DNA from: Acidobacteriota bacterium
GTDB taxonomy: Bacteria; Acidobacteriota; Blastocatellia; RBC074
Assembly: GCA_013140935.1 (NCBI GenBank)
Contig: JABFSD010000506.1
Location: 1-5,009, forward strand
DNA length: 5,009 nt
Direction of reading: 5' to 3'
Both the position numbers and the translations under genes were made by a program. This document shows positions 1 to 5,009 of this stretch, piece after piece. How positions within the stretch are numbered: the first letter of the stretch is position 1; the number at the start of each line of letters is the position of its first letter. A model generated the notes under the pieces. The model worked only from the letters and a program-made list of their open reading frames with translations, had not been told where the DNA came from and searched no databases.

Positions 1-1
1 T

Positions 2-646
2 ACGACGGGCTATCTGATGATCGTCGCCACTGATCCGAAGACGGGCTGCCCGATTAGCTTCAATCACCTGATCGGCGACTCGTTCGTCAAGTTCGAGAGC
101 GGCCACGCGGCCAACCTCCCGGCGGAATGTGTCCCGGCAGTCGGCGCCATGACCTGCAACAGCAACAGCAGCGAAACGCAACTGCGTTTTGACGGCGCGC
201 AATATGCGCCGCTGCCGCGCACGGTGGCGCTTGACAGTTTGGGCAGCCGCGCCGATGGCAACGATACGCTGCTCATACTGAACAGCATCGGCGGCAGTTT
301 GCTTTCCGGCGCTGACAAACTGGGGCCGCTGTTCGGACTGTTGTATGACGATGCGGAAAAGGCTTACAGCTTCAGCTTCACGCCGAATCTGTGCCAGTTC
401 CGCGGGCGGCTGGATGGCACGTTCCCGCGCACGTCGCCGCGTTATGACAGCGTGATTCCGGCGGGTCGGACGGGCTGGTTGAAGCTCTCGACACAAGACG
501 ACCGTGGCATCGTCGGCGCGGCGCTCAATCGCAACAGCAACGCGGCTTCGAGCAGCGGCGGTTTCAGCGGCGGACACAACCTGCACAAGCTCACGACGAC
601 CAACGCCGCGAGCGTTACGGTGCCGGTCTTTCCGCCTAACTGTTAA
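2..646 (+). CDS. Unrecognised probable secreted protein, C-terminal part
   Basis: The reading frame is open from the window edge (codons T-T-G-Y-L precede the first ATG at 17), so the true start lies upstream and the ATG at 17 is probably internal; 214 residues are visible. It ends at TAA (644-646) followed at once by in-frame TGA. The protein is rich in Gly, Ser, Asn, Ala and Leu. It has a motif-like stretch TGCPISFNHLIGDSFVKF near the visible start, four further cysteines (in AEC, MTC, NLC and the final residue) and a Ser/Gly/Asn-rich tail ending VPVFPPNC. No membrane segment or catalytic motif is evident. The low-complexity tail and cysteines fit an exported or surface protein. The GCPISFN...IGD.FVK...GH.ANL pattern recalls uncharacterised proteins of Acidobacteriota, from memory only. 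No function is assigned. The frame carries normal coding content and is clearly real, but its family is uncertain. Confidence 0.75.
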   Translation, partial: TTGYLMIVATDPKTGCPISFNHLIGDSFVKFESGHAANLPAECVPAVGAMTCNSNSSETQLRFDGAQYAPLPRTVALDSLGSRADGNDTLLILNSIGGSLLSGADKLGPLFGLLYDDAEKAYSFSFTPNLCQFRGRLDGTFPRTSPRYDSVIPAGRTGWLKLSTQDDRGIVGAALNRNSNAASSSGGFSGGHNLHKLTTTNAASVTVPVFPPNC

Positions 647-663
647 TGAGTGAAAAGCCCAGA

Positions 664-735
664 GAGTGAAAAGTGAAAAGTGTTCAAGTTATAGCGACCA
701 GTGATCAGCCAATCACTTTTAACTTTTAACTTTTT
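664..735. repeat. AT-rich inverted-repeat element, copy A
   Basis: The left arm is made of 7-base GTGAAAA repeats (starting about 665), the right arm of CTTTTAA/CTTTTCA-type 7-base repeats (about 713-735). The arms are imperfectly complementary, with a G/A mismatch once per 7-base unit. Between them lies a 26-base core (685-710, starting CAAGTTATAGCGACCAGTGA) that recurs at 1078-1103 with one difference. A further GAGTGAAAAG copy lies just upstream at 649-658. The layout of palindromic arms around a fixed core, present twice in the window, suggests a dispersed small repeat (MITE-like or REP-like). No transposase or target duplication is visible. Confidence 0.8.
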
Positions 736-740
736 GATCT

Positions 741-1047
741 TCCTCGCGGTGACGGTTCTGTAGGGGATGCCAGAACCCTAGATCGGCGAGGAGCGGTTGA
801 GGCGAGCAATCCCACGAGGATTCGCCTCAGCCGCAAAATTTGAAATTCTTCGCGGCGACGGTTCTGTAGGGGATGCCAGAACCCTCCGTTGGCGAAGAGC
901 GGTTGAGGCGAGCAATCCCACGAGGATTCGCCTCAGCCGCAAATTTGAAATTCTTCGCGGCGACGGTTCTGTAGGGGATGCCAGAACCCTCCGTTGGCGA
1001 AGAGCGGTTGAGGCGAGGGACCTCACGAGAATTCGCCTCAACCGCAA
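741..1047. repeat. Three tandem structured repeats of about 105 bp
   Basis: Units start at 741, 847 and 952; the period is 106 then 105 bp (one A lost from an A-run), and the third unit is cut at about 1047 where copy B of the flanking element begins. Each unit has the same foldable parts. The outer stem is TCYTCGC with GCGARGA (741-747/786-792, 847-853/892-898, 952-958/997-1003). It encloses a hairpin GGTTCTG/CAGAACC with a 10-base loop (754-760/771-777 and equivalents). A second long hairpin GCGGTTGAGGCGA/TCGCCTCARCCGC follows (793-805/822-834, 899-911/928-940, 1004-1016/1033-1045). Differences between copies keep the pairing, which favours a structural role (RNA or DNA) over coding. The family is not recognised. 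Confidence 0.9.
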
Positions 1048-1050
1048 GAA

Positions 1051-1135
1051 AGTGAAAAGTGAAAAGTGAAAAGTACTCAAGTCATAGCGACCAGTGATCA
1101 GCCCTTCACTTTTCGTTTTTCACTTTTAACTTTTT
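1051..1135. repeat. AT-rich inverted-repeat element, copy B
   Basis: This is a second copy of the element at 664-735 in the same orientation. Three and a half GTGAAAA repeats (1051-1074) form the left arm. The core at 1078-1103 matches copy A at 25 of 26 bases. The right arm (about 1107-1135) reads CACTTTTCGTTTTTCACTTTTAAC and pairs with the left arm at about 15 of 17 positions, better than in copy A. Together the two copies bracket the three tandem units exactly: copy A ends six bases before unit 1, and copy B begins where unit 3 stops. Confidence 0.8.
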
Positions 1136-1183
1136 GGGCTTCCGGGTCAGTTCGGTGTTACTCACTGCGCTGGCGCGGTTCGC

Positions 1184-1221
1184 CGGATGAGGCGGAGAGA
1201 CAGAGGGGATTGCCTCATCCG
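1184..1221 (+). repeat. Hairpin resembling a decayed fourth repeat unit
   Basis: A perfect 10-bp stem, CGGATGAGGC (1184-1193) with GCCTCATCCG (1212-1221), encloses an 18-base purine-rich loop (GGAGAGACAGAGGGGATT). Its arms and the 3' side of its loop resemble the second hairpin of the tandem units: TGAGGCG...GGGGATTGCCTCA here against TGAGGCG...GAGGATTCGCCTCA there. Both are followed by ATTTGA. It may be a diverged unit left outside the array, or an independent leader or small-RNA hairpin. It sits ten bases before the terminator stem. Confidence 0.5.
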
Positions 1222-1230
1222 TATTTGAGC

Positions 1231-1270
1231 GCCGGTCAGCATATGGCAAGCATGCTGACCGGCTTTTTTT
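1231..1270 (+). terminator. Strong intrinsic terminator
   Basis: A perfect 12-bp GC-rich stem, GCCGGTCAGCAT (1231-1242) with ATGCTGACCGGC (1252-1263), has a 9-base loop and is followed directly by seven Ts (1264-1270). This is the textbook rho-independent form for plus-strand transcription. The nearest upstream plus-strand gene ends at 646, so the hairpin either ends a long 3' tail through the repeats, ends a non-coding transcript from the repeat region, or was separated from its gene by insertion of the repeats. It would insulate the protease gene from upstream transcription. Confidence 0.85.
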
Positions 1271-1298
1271 GCGTTTGGCGTGTGTACTTAGGTTTCGC

Positions 1299-1327
1299 TT
1301 GAACAATCCTTACGTGGTGACTACTAT
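1299..1327 (+). promoter_or_regulatory. Candidate sigma-70-type promoter for the protease gene
   Basis: TTGAAC (1299-1304) and TACTAT (1322-1327) are separated by 17 bases, the optimal spacing, and each box matches the consensus at four of six positions. It lies just after the terminator and about 110 bases before the protease start, which would leave a leader of about 100 bases. Other weak boxes are possible; the assignment rests on spacing and position only. Confidence 0.35.
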
Positions 1328-1425
1328 GCCGACACTTTTCGCTCGCCCGGTTGTCACACCATCGGGCATCACGTAACACCGCTTGTGACGCGCCTTTCAG
1401 GCCGTCTTTTAACAGGCTTTGACGT

Positions 1426-1431
1426 AAGGAG
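1426..1431 (+). promoter_or_regulatory. Ribosome binding site that sets the protease start
   Basis: AAGGAG lies seven bases before the GTG at 1439. This near-ideal Shine-Dalgarno sequence selects 1439 over the in-frame GTG at 1385, which has no comparable site and would add 18 residues in front of a good signal peptide. Confidence 0.85.
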
Positions 1432-1438
1432 TAACGTA

Positions 1439-3109
1439 GTGAAATTCGGACGGATTAAGACTTTGGGCTTCGGGTTATGCGCGGCGTTCTGTTTGGTTGG
1501 CGCGCTTTGGTTGCCGACCTTAACACGCGCGCAACAGAGTGGCGCAGCAATGGCTCAAGGGGCTCCCGCGCCGGTCAACGACAAAAAGATTACCGAAGAT
1601 TTCAGCAAGGCGATGGAACTCGTCCGCGCCAATTACGTCGAGGCGAAAGAATACGAAGACCTCACCAAGACGGCCATTCAGGGGATGCTGCATCAGCTTG
1701 ATCCGCACTCCGATTACATGGATCCCAAAGGCTACCGCGAATTCAACGACAAACAGCACAGCCGTTATTTCGGTATCGGCTCTTACATCACGACGCGGCT
1801 TAGACAAACCTTCGTGACTGAGCCGTTCAAGGATTCGCCCGCTTATCGCGCGGGCATTCGTTATGGCGATCAAATCGTCGCGGTGGACGGCAAAGACACG
1901 TCGAAATGGACCTCTGACAAAGTGCGTGAATTGTTGCTGGGCGAACGCGGCACGCGCGTCACCGTCACTGTGCAACGCCCCAGTTTGGCTGAACCGAAAA
2001 CGTTTCAAATCACGCGCGACGGCATCGCGCTGCCTTCGATTCCGAACTTTTATATGGTCAAGCCGGGCATCGGTTACATCGGCTTGACGCGCAACTTCCA
2101 ATCCACCACGACACAGGAACTGGTCGAAGCGATTGCGATGTTACGTGAAAAGGGCGCGACGCAATTCATTCTCGACCTGCGCGGTAACGGCGGCGGCTAT
2201 CTTGATCAGGGCATTCGCGTGGCCGACAAGCTGTTGCAACGTGGGCAATCCATCGTCTCGGTGCGCGGACGCAATCGCAACAACGATCAAAGCGCGTTTG
2301 CCGAAATGGGCGCTTCTGACAATTTCCCGCTGGTCGTGCTGATTAACAATGGTTCGGCGTCGGCCTCGGAAATCGTAGCGGGTGCGATTCAAGACCACGA
2401 CCGCGGCTTGATCGTAGGCGAAACCAGCTTCGGCAAAGGCCTCGTGCAACGCATTTTCCCGATGCAAAATTCCGGCGCGCTGGTGCTGACCATCGCGCAC
2501 TACTACACGCCGAGCGGACGCCTGATTCAGCGCGATTATTCCAACAGTTCGCTGATTGACTATTACAACAAGCGCAACTTCGACCCGAACGTGAAAAAAG
2601 GCGAGATGAAGCTGACCGACACCGGACGCCAGATGTATGGCGGCGGCGGCATCGAACCGGACATCAAACTCGGCAATGCCGATGACGGCGCGCTCACGAC
2701 CACCGGCATCTTTGAAGCTACGTTTCTGTTTACGCGCGAGCTCGTCAATGGGCAGGTGCCCGGCTTCGCTAACTACAAACTCGGCAGCATTGATTTCGAT
2801 TCCAAACTCAAAGGTTCAGAGTTTCAGGTCTCCGATGATTTGCTCAAGGCGTGGCAAACTTACTTGCTGGGGTTGGCGAAAGACTATCCGGGTTACGGCT
2901 TGACCCAGCAGAAACTCGATGAGAGCAAAGTCTGGGCGCGCAAATTCATTCGCTCTGACGTATTGCTCGCGGCTTACGGCACCGATCGCCGGGATCAAGT
3001 CGTGTCTGATCTCGACTTGCAATTGCAACGTGCGATTCAGGAACTGCCTAACGCAGCCGCGCTCGCTGAAAAAGCCCGCGCGCGCAACAACGCGATGAAT
3101 CGGCGCTAG
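1439..3109 (+). CDS. ctpA: Exported C-terminal processing peptidase (S41 family)
   Basis: Serine protease of the Ctp/Prc (tail-specific protease) family, which trims or degrades envelope proteins from their C-termini. The 556-residue product starts at GTG 1439 with a strong ribosome site. Residues 1-31 form a signal peptide (K2, R5, K7, hydrophobic core 9-28, likely cleavage after TRA31). An N-terminal helical segment with the family motif LDPHSDYMDP follows, then a PDZ domain at about 108-195 that binds substrate C-termini. The catalytic core includes DLRGNGGG (246-253), GSASASE with nucleophile S308, and FGKGLVQ with general base K333 and Q337. The S-K spacing of 25 and K-Q spacing of 4 are those of the family, so it should be active. 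GGGGIEPD (401-408) ends the core. About 148 mostly helical residues follow, longer than in minimal Ctp proteins. It appears to be a single-gene transcript with its own terminator. The symbol is by family; the paralogue name is uncertain. Confidence 0.93.
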   Translation: MKFGRIKTLGFGLCAAFCLVGALWLPTLTRAQQSGAAMAQGAPAPVNDKKITEDFSKAMELVRANYVEAKEYEDLTKTAIQGMLHQLDPHSDYMDPKGYREFNDKQHSRYFGIGSYITTRLRQTFVTEPFKDSPAYRAGIRYGDQIVAVDGKDTSKWTSDKVRELLLGERGTRVTVTVQRPSLAEPKTFQITRDGIALPSIPNFYMVKPGIGYIGLTRNFQSTTTQELVEAIAMLREKGATQFILDLRGNGGGYLDQGIRVADKLLQRGQSIVSVRGRNRNNDQSAFAEMGASDNFPLVVLINNGSASASEIVAGAIQDHDRGLIVGETSFGKGLVQRIFPMQNSGALVLTIAHYYTPSGRLIQRDYSNSSLIDYYNKRNFDPNVKKGEMKLTDTGRQMYGGGGIEPDIKLGNADDGALTTTGIFEATFLFTRELVNGQVPGFANYKLGSIDFDSKLKGSEFQVSDDLLKAWQTYLLGLAKDYPGYGLTQQKLDESKVWARKFIRSDVLLAAYGTDRRDQVVSDLDLQLQRAIQELPNAAALAEKARARNNAMNRR

Positions 3110-3135
3110 CAAACCAATTCAATTCATTCACGAAG

Positions 3136-3169
3136 AAAGGCGGTTGGATATTTTCCAACCGCCTTTTTT
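3136..3169 (+). terminator. Intrinsic terminator after the protease gene
   Basis: The stem GGCGGTTGG (3139-3147) with CCAACCGCC (3155-3163) has a 7-base loop, is extended by AAA/TTT pairs and is followed by six Ts (3164-3169). It starts 27 bases after the protease stop codon. Read on the minus strand the same hairpin is followed by TTTCTTCG, a weaker U-tract, so it may also help end the convergent operon that stops at 3215. Confidence 0.9.
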
Positions 3170-3214
3170 CTGCGCCGCCACCTTTCTCAGATGGGCGCTA
3201 CGGTCTTTGCCTCA

Positions 3215-3484
3215 TCAGCCGCTCACCAGCAAAGCGCGTTGCTGCAAGTCGTGAATCAACTTGTTCAAACTCTCTGAAGCATGCCTGTCCGTCACGTCGA
3301 AATCTGTCGTTAACGCCGCAACGATTTGTTCCGTGCTATGGCCATGCACCAGCCATTGCCAGATCAGCCAACCGGTTTCATTCAATTGGTAATAGCGTTT
3401 GCCTTGCAAATCAATCAGGACGCCTTCGCCGTTGTCGAAAGGCGTGGCGATTACGTGCGGATTCGTGTGTGGTAAAGCGGTCAT
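3215..3484 (-). CDS. PqqD-like RiPP recognition element protein
   Basis: An 89-residue protein of the PqqD fold. In peptide-modification pathways such proteins bind the precursor leader peptide and deliver it to a partner radical SAM enzyme. Visible features are a beta-rich N-terminal half (GEGVLIDLQGKRYYQLNETG, residues 19-38, the typical 'G..L.......Y.LN.TG' pattern), the helix WLIWQWLVHG, the HSTEQIVAALTTDFDV segment and a C-terminal helix ending QQRALLV. These match the family along its whole length, so it is complete. The start at 3484 is chosen because its ATG overlaps the TGA of the radical SAM gene (ATGA), the sign of translational coupling; no clear Shine-Dalgarno sequence is present. 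An alternative GTG at 3520 would add 12 residues inside the upstream gene. No pqqA, B, C or E is seen, so the name PqqD describes the fold and does not imply PQQ synthesis. Confidence 0.85.
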   Translation of the reverse strand: MTALPHTNPHVIATPFDNGEGVLIDLQGKRYYQLNETGWLIWQWLVHGHSTEQIVAALTTDFDVTDRHASESLNKLIHDLQQRALLVSG

Positions 3485-4500
3485 AAATATTTTTCTGGTG
3501 TGGCCGAAGCCGACTGCCACGGCACCTTAGCGAAGCTCGCTAAACAAAACAAACAAGGCGAACCGATGTTTAGCTCAATGGCGTTTGCCGGTTTTCCCGC
3601 AAGCGCGTTTTGGCGGCGCGCGACTTGTTGCGTAGCTACGTCGCGTAAGCGCGGCAACGCTTCGGCGAAAGAGGTTTGCGTCAAGTCAGCGATCACGTCG
3701 GATTCCGCCGCGCCGCCGCGAAAGCCCGCCAGATTGCAACACAGGGTCAAGCGTCCGCGATAATCCAGGTTGGCCGATTGGTGGCGCAACACGCTGCACG
3801 GCGGCGCGGGGTCAAGGTCGTAATAGCCTACGTCAACGCCGATGGACATCTTGAAGATATTGCCCAGCGTGGCGATTTCCTGTTCGGCACGGCGTTGTTC
3901 TTTCAACGTGAGCGCGTGTTCCGCTGCGAACTGCGCATCGGTCGGCAGGAAGTGAATGAAATGCAATTCCGCCGCGCCGAGTCGCGCGGTCAACAAGGCA
4001 AGGGCTTCGAGTTGCGGCACGACATCGCGGCGCAACACGGTTTTGACGATGAAAGGGATTTGATGAAAGTGGCACAGCGCAAACGCTTTCATCACGCGCG
4101 CCAACGAACCCGCGCCGCGCCAGCGGTCGTGGGCTTCTGCCGTAGCGCCATCCAGACTGAATGCGACGTTGCGCACCACAGCGCGCTGTTCGCGCAACGC
4201 GGGCCAGACGCGCTCGAAATGCCAGCCGTTGGTGATGAAACTGCATTGCAAACCCACCTCGCCTACGACCTTGAGAATCTCGCCGAAGCGCGGATGCAAC
4301 GTCACTTCGCCGCCAGTGAACGAAACCCATTCGAGGCCCAGCGCTGCGCGCGCTTCCTCGAGAATGCGGCGCAAGAGTTCCGGCGCGAGATATTGCGCCT
4401 TGCTGCGATGCAAGGCTTCGTCGTCGCGCACGCAATAGCTGCAATGCAGATTGCAGAGGTTTACCAACTCGATGGTTAGATGAGGGGAAGCGGCAGTCAT
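3481..4500 (-). CDS. Radical SAM protein with twitch-like auxiliary cluster
   Basis: A 339-residue radical SAM enzyme. C16-x3-C20-x2-C23 (LCNLHCSYC) binds the [4Fe-4S] cluster that cleaves S-adenosylmethionine; FTGGE (61-65) is the SAM-binding GGE motif and FSLDG (114-118) belongs to the barrel. The C-terminal part has C235-x13-G249-x4-C254, matching the SPASM/twitch pattern C-x(9-15)-G-x4-C, then C316-x2-C319. The last two SPASM cysteines (C-x5-C-x3-C) are missing, so one auxiliary cluster is expected rather than two. Its cytosolic role is probably modification of a peptide bound through the PqqD-like partner encoded directly downstream, whose start overlaps this stop. The substrate and chemistry cannot be told from sequence. 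It starts four bases after the rlmB stop with no obvious ribosome site, so coupling to rlmB translation is likely. Long open frames on the opposite strand are shadows. Confidence 0.9.
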   Translation of the reverse strand: MTAASPHLTIELVNLCNLHCSYCVRDDEALHRSKAQYLAPELLRRILEEARAALGLEWVSFTGGEVTLHPRFGEILKVVGEVGLQCSFITNGWHFERVWPALREQRAVVRNVAFSLDGATAEAHDRWRGAGSLARVMKAFALCHFHQIPFIVKTVLRRDVVPQLEALALLTARLGAAELHFIHFLPTDAQFAAEHALTLKEQRRAEQEIATLGNIFKMSIGVDVGYYDLDPAPPCSVLRHQSANLDYRGRLTLCCNLAGFRGGAAESDVIADLTQTSFAEALPRLRDVATQQVARRQNALAGKPANAIELNIGSPCLFCLASFAKVPWQSASATPEKYL

Positions 4501-4504
4501 GGTT

Positions 4505-5009
4505 TTAGGCGGGCGAGACGGCCGCGCGTTGGCGCAACGCTTCGAATAAAACGACGCCGGTGGCGACGCTCACGTTGAGCGAATTGACGTGCCCTTGCAT
4601 CGGAATCGAGACGACGCTGTCGCAATGTTCGCGCACCAGTCGTCGCAAGCCTTTGCCTTCGCTGCCGACGACGAGCGCGACCGCGCCGGTGAAATCATAT
4701 TGCCAGTGCGTTTGTTCGCCGTCGGCTTCGACGCCGACGACCCAGATGTTGCGCGCCTTGAGGTCTTCGATGAGGCGCACGAGGTTGATTACTTTGGCGA
4801 CGCGCACATATTCGACCGCGCCCGCCGAAGTCTTGGCCACCGTCTCGTTCAAACCGGCGCTGCGATGTTCGGGCAGGAAAACGCCGTCTACGCCCGCCGC
4901 GTCGCACGAACGCAGAATCGCGCCGAGGTTGTGCATGTCTTCGATGCCATCGAGCAAGACCAGCAAAGGACGCTCTACGTCGTTCAACGAATCAATCAGG
5001 TCGGTGGCG
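4505..5009 (-). CDS. rlmB: 23S rRNA 2'-O-ribose methyltransferase (SpoU/TrmH family), 5'-truncated by window
   Basis: The C-terminal 167 residues of a SPOUT-class methyltransferase. RlmB methylates the 2'-OH of G2251 (E. coli numbering) in the peptidyl-transferase P loop of 23S rRNA using SAM. All three SpoU motifs are present: DGIEDMHNLGAILRSCDAAG (motif 1, with the key N and R), VALVVGSEGKGLRRLV (motif 2) and IPMQGHVNSLNVSVATGVVLFEA (motif 3), which form the trefoil-knot SAM site. HRSAGLNETVAKTSAGA is also typical of RlmB. The frame stays open to the window edge (ATDLIDS precedes the TTG codon at 4987), so the start and the N-terminal substrate-binding domain lie outside; the TTG is internal. 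Close relatives such as TrmH or other SpoU enzymes cannot be fully excluded, but the motif wording fits RlmB best. It is the first visible gene of the rlmB-radical SAM-PqqD-like operon. Confidence 0.92.
   Translation of the reverse strand, partial: ATDLIDSLNDVERPLLVLLDGIEDMHNLGAILRSCDAAGVDGVFLPEHRSAGLNETVAKTSAGAVEYVRVAKVINLVRLIEDLKARNIWVVGVEADGEQTHWQYDFTGAVALVVGSEGKGLRRLVREHCDSVVSIPMQGHVNSLNVSVATGVVLFEALRQRAAVSPA

Larger units (their letters stand above)
647..1438. other. Gene-free intergenic region carrying a repeat cassette
   Basis: This stretch of nearly 800 bases between two same-strand genes has no convincing protein gene. The open frames in it run through the tandem repeats on both strands and give Arg/Ser-rich repetitive translations. 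Repeat spacing is 106 then 105 bp, so a frame is kept between units 2 and 3 but broken between units 1 and 2, which argues against coding. From left to right it holds an AT-rich inverted-repeat element, three GC-rich structured tandem units, a second AT-rich element, a hairpin similar to part of the tandem unit, an intrinsic terminator, and then the presumed promoter and leader of the protease gene. Confidence 0.8.

Noticed and set aside
741..1047. CRISPR array
   Set aside because: The tandem units are similar along their entire length with no unique spacers, the period of about 105 bp is too long, and no cas genes are present.
778..1080. Open reading frames on both strands through the tandem repeats, giving repetitive Arg-rich proteins
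   Set aside because: They are products of the repeat DNA: present on both strands, no ribosome site, and the 106/105-bp spacing breaks the frame between units 1 and 2. The changes preserve stems rather than codons.
1142..1270. Known riboswitch, SRP RNA or tRNA in front of the protease
   Set aside because: I could not match conserved cores of any of these; GGTTCGCC resembles a T-arm loop but no cloverleaf can be drawn, and the terminator would separate it from the protease unless it acts as an attenuator.
1385..1438. Upstream GTG (1385) as the protease start
   Set aside because: It would add 18 residues before the signal peptide and lacks a ribosome site, while GTG 1439 has AAGGAG at ideal spacing.
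1520..2101. Minus-strand open frame (193 codons) inside the protease gene
   Set aside because: It is a shadow of the S41 coding sequence, which has complete catalytic motifs in the plus frame.
3110..3214. Precursor peptide gene for the radical SAM/PqqD-like pair in the convergent gap
   Set aside because: The only ATG overlapping the PqqD-like stop gives five codons before TAG; the rest of the gap is the terminator hairpin.
3676..4479. Long plus-strand open frame (267 codons) opposite the radical SAM gene
   Set aside because: It is antisense to a gene with intact cluster and SAM-binding motifs; its translation shows no recognisable domain and reflects GC-biased codon positions.

Overview
The window looks like bacterial chromosome from a moderately GC-rich organism. 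The secreted-protein fragment at the left edge, the style of the S41 protease and the abundant AT-rich GTGAAAA-type intergenic repeats remind me of Acidobacteriota (Blastocatellia-like soil bacteria). That is recollection, not a database result, and the taxonomic call is tentative.

Layout: (1) 2-646 (+) is the 3' end of an unrecognised, probably secreted protein. (2) 647-1438 has no credible gene. It holds an ordered repeat cassette: an AT-rich inverted-repeat element (664-735), three tandem units of about 105 bp that each fold into an outer stem, an inner hairpin and a long second hairpin (741-1047), a second copy of the AT-rich element (1051-1135), a hairpin resembling a decayed fourth unit (1184-1221) and a strong intrinsic terminator (1231-1270). 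A candidate promoter for the next gene follows. (3) 1439-3109 (+) encodes an exported C-terminal processing peptidase (S41/Ctp) with complete Ser-Lys-Gln catalytic residues, and is closed by a hairpin-T terminator (3136-3169). (4) 3215-5009 (-) is a tightly packed convergent operon read right to left: rlmB-type 23S rRNA 2'-O-methyltransferase (5' end outside the window), a radical SAM protein with a twitch-like auxiliary cluster motif, and a small PqqD-like RiPP recognition element (RRE) protein that overlaps the radical SAM gene by ATGA.

The protease and rlmB are conserved housekeeping-type genes. The most interesting parts are the radical SAM + PqqD-like pair, which is the minimal core of a peptide-modifying (RiPP) pathway but has no precursor peptide in view, and the structured tandem repeat. 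Its three copies show one two-sided compensatory base-pair change and one wobble-to-Watson-Crick change, suggesting that the folded form is or was under selection.
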